Shown here one piece after another: positions 60,640 through 64,000 of a DNA stretch of 64,000 nucleotides (within the stretch, counting starts at the first letter, position 1; the number at the start of each line of letters is the position of its first letter). Source of the DNA: Gammaproteobacteria bacterium (lineage in GTDB: Bacteria; Pseudomonadota; Gammaproteobacteria; Ga0077536). Made by a program: the position numbers and the translations under genes. Under the pieces are notes generated by a model. It searched no databases, was not told the origin of the DNA, and saw only the letters and a program-made list of their open reading frames with translations. Location of the stretch: the NCBI GenBank assembly GCA_016209015.1, contig JACQWY010000035.1, forward strand, positions 62,001-126,000, in the 5' to 3' direction.

Positions 60640-62025
60640 ATGCCGATAGGAACGCCGATCGTCGAGCTGCAGCGCGCGACCAAAGAGCTGTCGGAGGTGA
60701 AGGCTGCCGGCTGGGTGCGTTCGCGGCGCGACGCGAAGGAGTGCTCGTTCGTCGATCTGAACGACGGTTCGTGCCTCAAAGGCCTGCAGGTCGTCGTCGA
60801 CGCGACCTCGCCCGCGCATGCCGCCATCAGGCACGTCACGACGGGTGCCGCGATCGTCGCGACCGGCGCGCTCGTCGCCTCGCCCGGCGCCGAGCAGCGC
60901 TGGGAGCTCCGCGCGCGCGCCATCGAGATCCTGGGCGCGAGCCCGGAGGACTATCCGCTGCAGAAGAAGCGTCACAGCGACGAGTTCCTGCGCACCATCG
61001 CCCATCTGCGCGCGCGCACGAACAAGTACGGCGCGATGTTCCGGCTGCGCTCGCGGCTCTCGCACGCGATCCACGATTTCTTCCAGGGTCGCGGCTTCCA
61101 CTACATCCACACGCCCATCATCACGGGCTCGGACTGCGAGGGTGCGGGCGAGATGTTCCGCGTGACCACGCTCGATCTCGCGAACGTGCCCAAGGCCGCG
61201 GGCCGAATCGATTTCGCGTCCGACTTCTTCGGTCGCGAGGCGCATCTGACGGTCTCGGGACAGCTCGCGGTCGAGACCTGCTGCCTCGCCATGAGCCGCG
61301 TCTACACGTTCGGTCCGACGTTCCGCTCGGAGAATTCGAACACGAGCCGGCACATGGCCGAGTTCTGGATGATCGAGCCCGAATTCGCGTTCGCGGATCT
61401 CGCGGACGACATGGCGCTCGCCGAGGACATGCTGAAATTCCTCGTCGCGTATGCCCGGCGCGAGTGCGCGGAGGATCTCGAGCTCTTCGCGCGCTTCGTC
61501 GATCCCGAGCTCGACGCCCGCCTCGACCTCGTGCTGAACACGGATTTCGCGCGCGTCTCCTACACCGCGGCGATCGAGCTCCTGCAGGCCAGCGGCCGCA
61601 GCTTCGAATTCAAACCCGAGTGGGGCGCCGATCTCCAGGCCGAGCACGAGCGCTATCTCACCGAGGAGTATTTCGAGCGGCCGGTGTTCGTCCACGACTG
61701 GCCGCGCGACATCAAGGCGTTCTACATGCGACAGAACGACGACGGGCGCACCGTCGCCGCGATGGATCTGCTCGTGCCGCGCATCGGCGAGCTCGTCGGC
61801 GGCAGCCAGCGCGAGGAGCGCCACGACGTGCTCGAGACGCGCATCCGCGAGCTCGGTTTCGAACCGGCCGACTACTGGTGGTATCTCGACACGCGCAAGT
61901 TCGGCACCGCGCCGCACGCCGGCTTCGGCCTCGGCTTCGAGCGCCTGCTCATGTTCGTCACCGGGGTGGGCAACATCCGCGACGTCATCCCGTTCCCGCG
62001 CACCCCCAAGCATCTGGAGTTCTAG
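60640..62025 (+). CDS. asnS: Asparaginyl-tRNA synthetase
   Basis: GWVRSRRDAKECSFVDLNDGSCLKGLQVV...HTPIITGSDCEGAGEMFRVTT...FGLGFERLLMFVTGVGNIRDVIPFPRTP. Confidence 0.97.
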   Translation: MPIGTPIVELQRATKELSEVKAAGWVRSRRDAKECSFVDLNDGSCLKGLQVVVDATSPAHAAIRHVTTGAAIVATGALVASPGAEQRWELRARAIEILGASPEDYPLQKKRHSDEFLRTIAHLRARTNKYGAMFRLRSRLSHAIHDFFQGRGFHYIHTPIITGSDCEGAGEMFRVTTLDLANVPKAAGRIDFASDFFGREAHLTVSGQLAVETCCLAMSRVYTFGPTFRSENSNTSRHMAEFWMIEPEFAFADLADDMALAEDMLKFLVAYARRECAEDLELFARFVDPELDARLDLVLNTDFARVSYTAAIELLQASGRSFEFKPEWGADLQAEHERYLTEEYFERPVFVHDWPRDIKAFYMRQNDDGRTVAAMDLLVPRIGELVGGSQREERHDVLETRIRELGFEPADYWWYLDTRKFGTAPHAGFGLGFERLLMFVTGVGNIRDVIPFPRTPKHLEF

Positions 62026-62027
62026 CC

Positions 62028-62327
62028 ATGCACGTGATGATCGACCTCTGCGTCGTGCCGATCGGGGTCGGCACCTCGGTGTCGCGCGAAGTCGCGGAGT
62101 GCCAGCGCATCATCGAGGCCGCGGGGCTCGCGTCGCAGCTCCATCCCTACGGCACGGTAATCGAAGGCGACTGGGACGCCGTGATGGCCGTGGTCAAGCG
62201 CTGCCACGAGCGGCTGCACGAGCTCGGTGTGCCGCGCGTGTTCACGACGCTCAAGGCCGGCACGCGCACCGATCGCGTCCAGCACATGCAGGACAAGGTG
62301 GACAGCGTTCTCGAAAAACTGAAATGA
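62028..62327 (+). CDS. MTH1187-family thiamine-binding protein
   Basis: [56 protein letters not shown]. Confidence 0.88.
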   Translation: MHVMIDLCVVPIGVGTSVSREVAECQRIIEAAGLASQLHPYGTVIEGDWDAVMAVVKRCHERLHELGVPRVFTTLKAGTRTDRVQHMQDKVDSVLEKLK

Positions 62328-62379
62328 GCGGGCGCGGCCGGCGCGGGGGCGACCGGCTCGAACGCGAGGGGAGGTTCGA

Positions 62380-64000
62380 ATGTTCGGGTCCGATCTGAGC
62401 TACGTCCAGGGCGCCGATGCCGAAGGACTGAAGTACATCACCGTCGGCCGGCTGCTCGACGCGACGGCCGCGGCATACGGCGATCGCGAAGCGCTCGTCG
62501 TCCGCCATCAGGACGTCCGCCTCACCTATGCCGAGCTCAAGACCCGCGTAGACGCCTGCGCCGCCGGCCTGCTCGCGCTCGGTCTCGAGCCGGGCGATCG
62601 CATCGGCATCTGGTCGCCGAACCGCGTCGAATGGGTGCTCACCCAGTTCGCGAGCGCGAAAGCGGGCCTCGTGCTCGTCAACATCAACCCCGCCTACCGG
62701 CTCGCCGAGCTCGAATACGCGCTGAACAAGGTGGAGTGCAAGGCGCTCGTCACCGCGAGCCGCTTCAAGACGAGCGACTATCTCGAGATGCTGCGCACGC
62801 TTGCGCCCGAGCTCGCGACCGCCCGGCCCGGCGTGCTGTGCGCGGAGCGGCTGCCGCATCTGCGCCGGGTGATTGTCATGGGCGACGACGCCGGTCCCGG
62901 CATGCTCGCGTTCGATGCGCTCGCCGCGCTCGGCTCGCCCGCCGAGCTCGCCCGTCTCGCGGAGCTCGCCGCGATCCTGCAACCGGACGATGCCATCAAC
63001 GTGCAGTTCACGAGCGGCACGACAGGCATGCCGAAGGGGGCGACGCTCACCCACTTCAACGTCGTCAACAACGGCTATTTCGTCGGCCGCGCCATGCGCT
63101 TCGGACCGGAGGATCGCCTGTGCATCCCGGTGCCGCTGTACCATTGTTTCGGCATGGTGATGAGCGTGCTGACCTGCGTGAGCCACGGCGCGTGCATGGT
63201 TTTTCCCGCCGAAGCGTTCGAACCGGGCGCGGTGCTGGAGGCGGTCGCGGCCGAGCGTTGCACGGCGCTGCACGGCGTGCCGACGATGTTCATCGCGGTG
63301 CTCGACCATCCCGATTTCGCGAGCGACGCCCTCGGCACGTTGCGCACAGGCATCATGGCGGGCGCGCCGTGCCCGATCGAAGTCATGAAGCGCGTCATCA
63401 GCGAGCTGAACATGGCCGAGGTCACCATCGCCTACGGGATGACGGAGACGAGCCCGGTCAGCTTCCAGAGCAGCACGGACGATCCGATCGAGCGGCGGGT
63501 CTCGACGATCGGGCGCATCCATCCCCACGTCGAGGTGAAAATCATCGACGCCGAGGGCCGCACCGTGCCGCGCGGCGTGAAGGGCGAGCTTTGCACGCGC
63601 GGCTACAGCGTGATGCTCGGCTACTGGAACGACGCGGAGCGCACGCGCGAGGCAATCGACGCCGCGGGCTGGATGCACACCGGAGACCTCGCCATCATCG
63701 ACGCCGAGGGGTATTGCAACATCGTCGGCCGCGTGAAGGACATGATCATCCGCGGCGGCGAGAACGTGTATCCGCGCGAGATCGAGGAGTTCCTCTATCG
63801 TCATCCCGACATCCAGGACGTCGCGGTGTTCGGCGTGCCCGATCGGCGCTTCGGCGAGCAGGTCGCGGCCTGGGTGAAGCTGAAGCCCGGCGCGACGGCC
63901 TCGGCAGACGACATCAAGACGTTCTGCCAGGGCCAGATTGCGCACTACAAGATCCCCTTCCACATCCGCTTCGTGGACGGCTTCCCGATGACGGTGACCG
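62380..64000 (+). CDS. AMP-binding acyl-CoA synthetase (partial, runs off the right edge)
   Basis: [29 protein letters not shown]...[14 protein letters not shown]...[43 protein letters not shown]. Confidence 0.94.
   Translation, partial: MFGSDLSYVQGADAEGLKYITVGRLLDATAAAYGDREALVVRHQDVRLTYAELKTRVDACAAGLLALGLEPGDRIGIWSPNRVEWVLTQFASAKAGLVLVNINPAYRLAELEYALNKVECKALVTASRFKTSDYLEMLRTLAPELATARPGVLCAERLPHLRRVIVMGDDAGPGMLAFDALAALGSPAELARLAELAAILQPDDAINVQFTSGTTGMPKGATLTHFNVVNNGYFVGRAMRFGPEDRLCIPVPLYHCFGMVMSVLTCVSHGACMVFPAEAFEPGAVLEAVAAERCTALHGVPTMFIAVLDHPDFASDALGTLRTGIMAGAPCPIEVMKRVISELNMAEVTIAYGMTETSPVSFQSSTDDPIERRVSTIGRIHPHVEVKIIDAEGRTVPRGVKGELCTRGYSVMLGYWNDAERTREAIDAAGWMHTGDLAIIDAEGYCNIVGRVKDMIIRGGENVYPREIEEFLYRHPDIQDVAVFGVPDRRFGEQVAAWVKLKPGATASADDIKTFCQGQIAHYKIPFHIRFVDGFPMTVT

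Overview
High-GC gammaproteobacterial chromosomal window. No rRNA, tRNA, CRISPR array, transposase or phage gene was seen. From about 10 kb onward it is mostly conserved housekeeping synteny: the fatty-acid cluster (yceD-rpmF-plsX-fabD-fabG-acpP-fabF-pabC-mltG-tmk-holB-pilZ-tatD), rluC<>rne, the rpoE-mucA-mucB-mucD stress operon, lepA-lepB-DUF4845-rnc-era-recO-pdxJ-acpS-prfC, nadB, smc-zipA-ligA, queF, gluQ, thrH, a cob(I)alamin adenosyltransferase, lptF, metH, asnS and an acyl-CoA synthetase. The accessory part is the left ~10 kb: two tandem, translationally coupled, paralogous giant secreted proteins (four SdrD-B-like domains, a shared uncharacterised domain, Ca-binding TSP3-like repeats and, in the complete one, three ~1.5-kb beta-propeller-like modules). 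Next to them are a glycine-zipper lipoprotein and a PEP-CTERM-like exported protein. The most unexpected signals are: (i) a ligA that lacks the Cys4 zinc finger, with a perfect 22-bp palindrome exactly where the finger should be; (ii) the tandem giant surface-protein pair with a shared unnamed domain; (iii) a 24-bp in-frame repeat array in the RNase E tail; (iv) RNA-structure candidates at rne, acpP and convergent gene ends. All family calls come from reading the translations; no database search was run.
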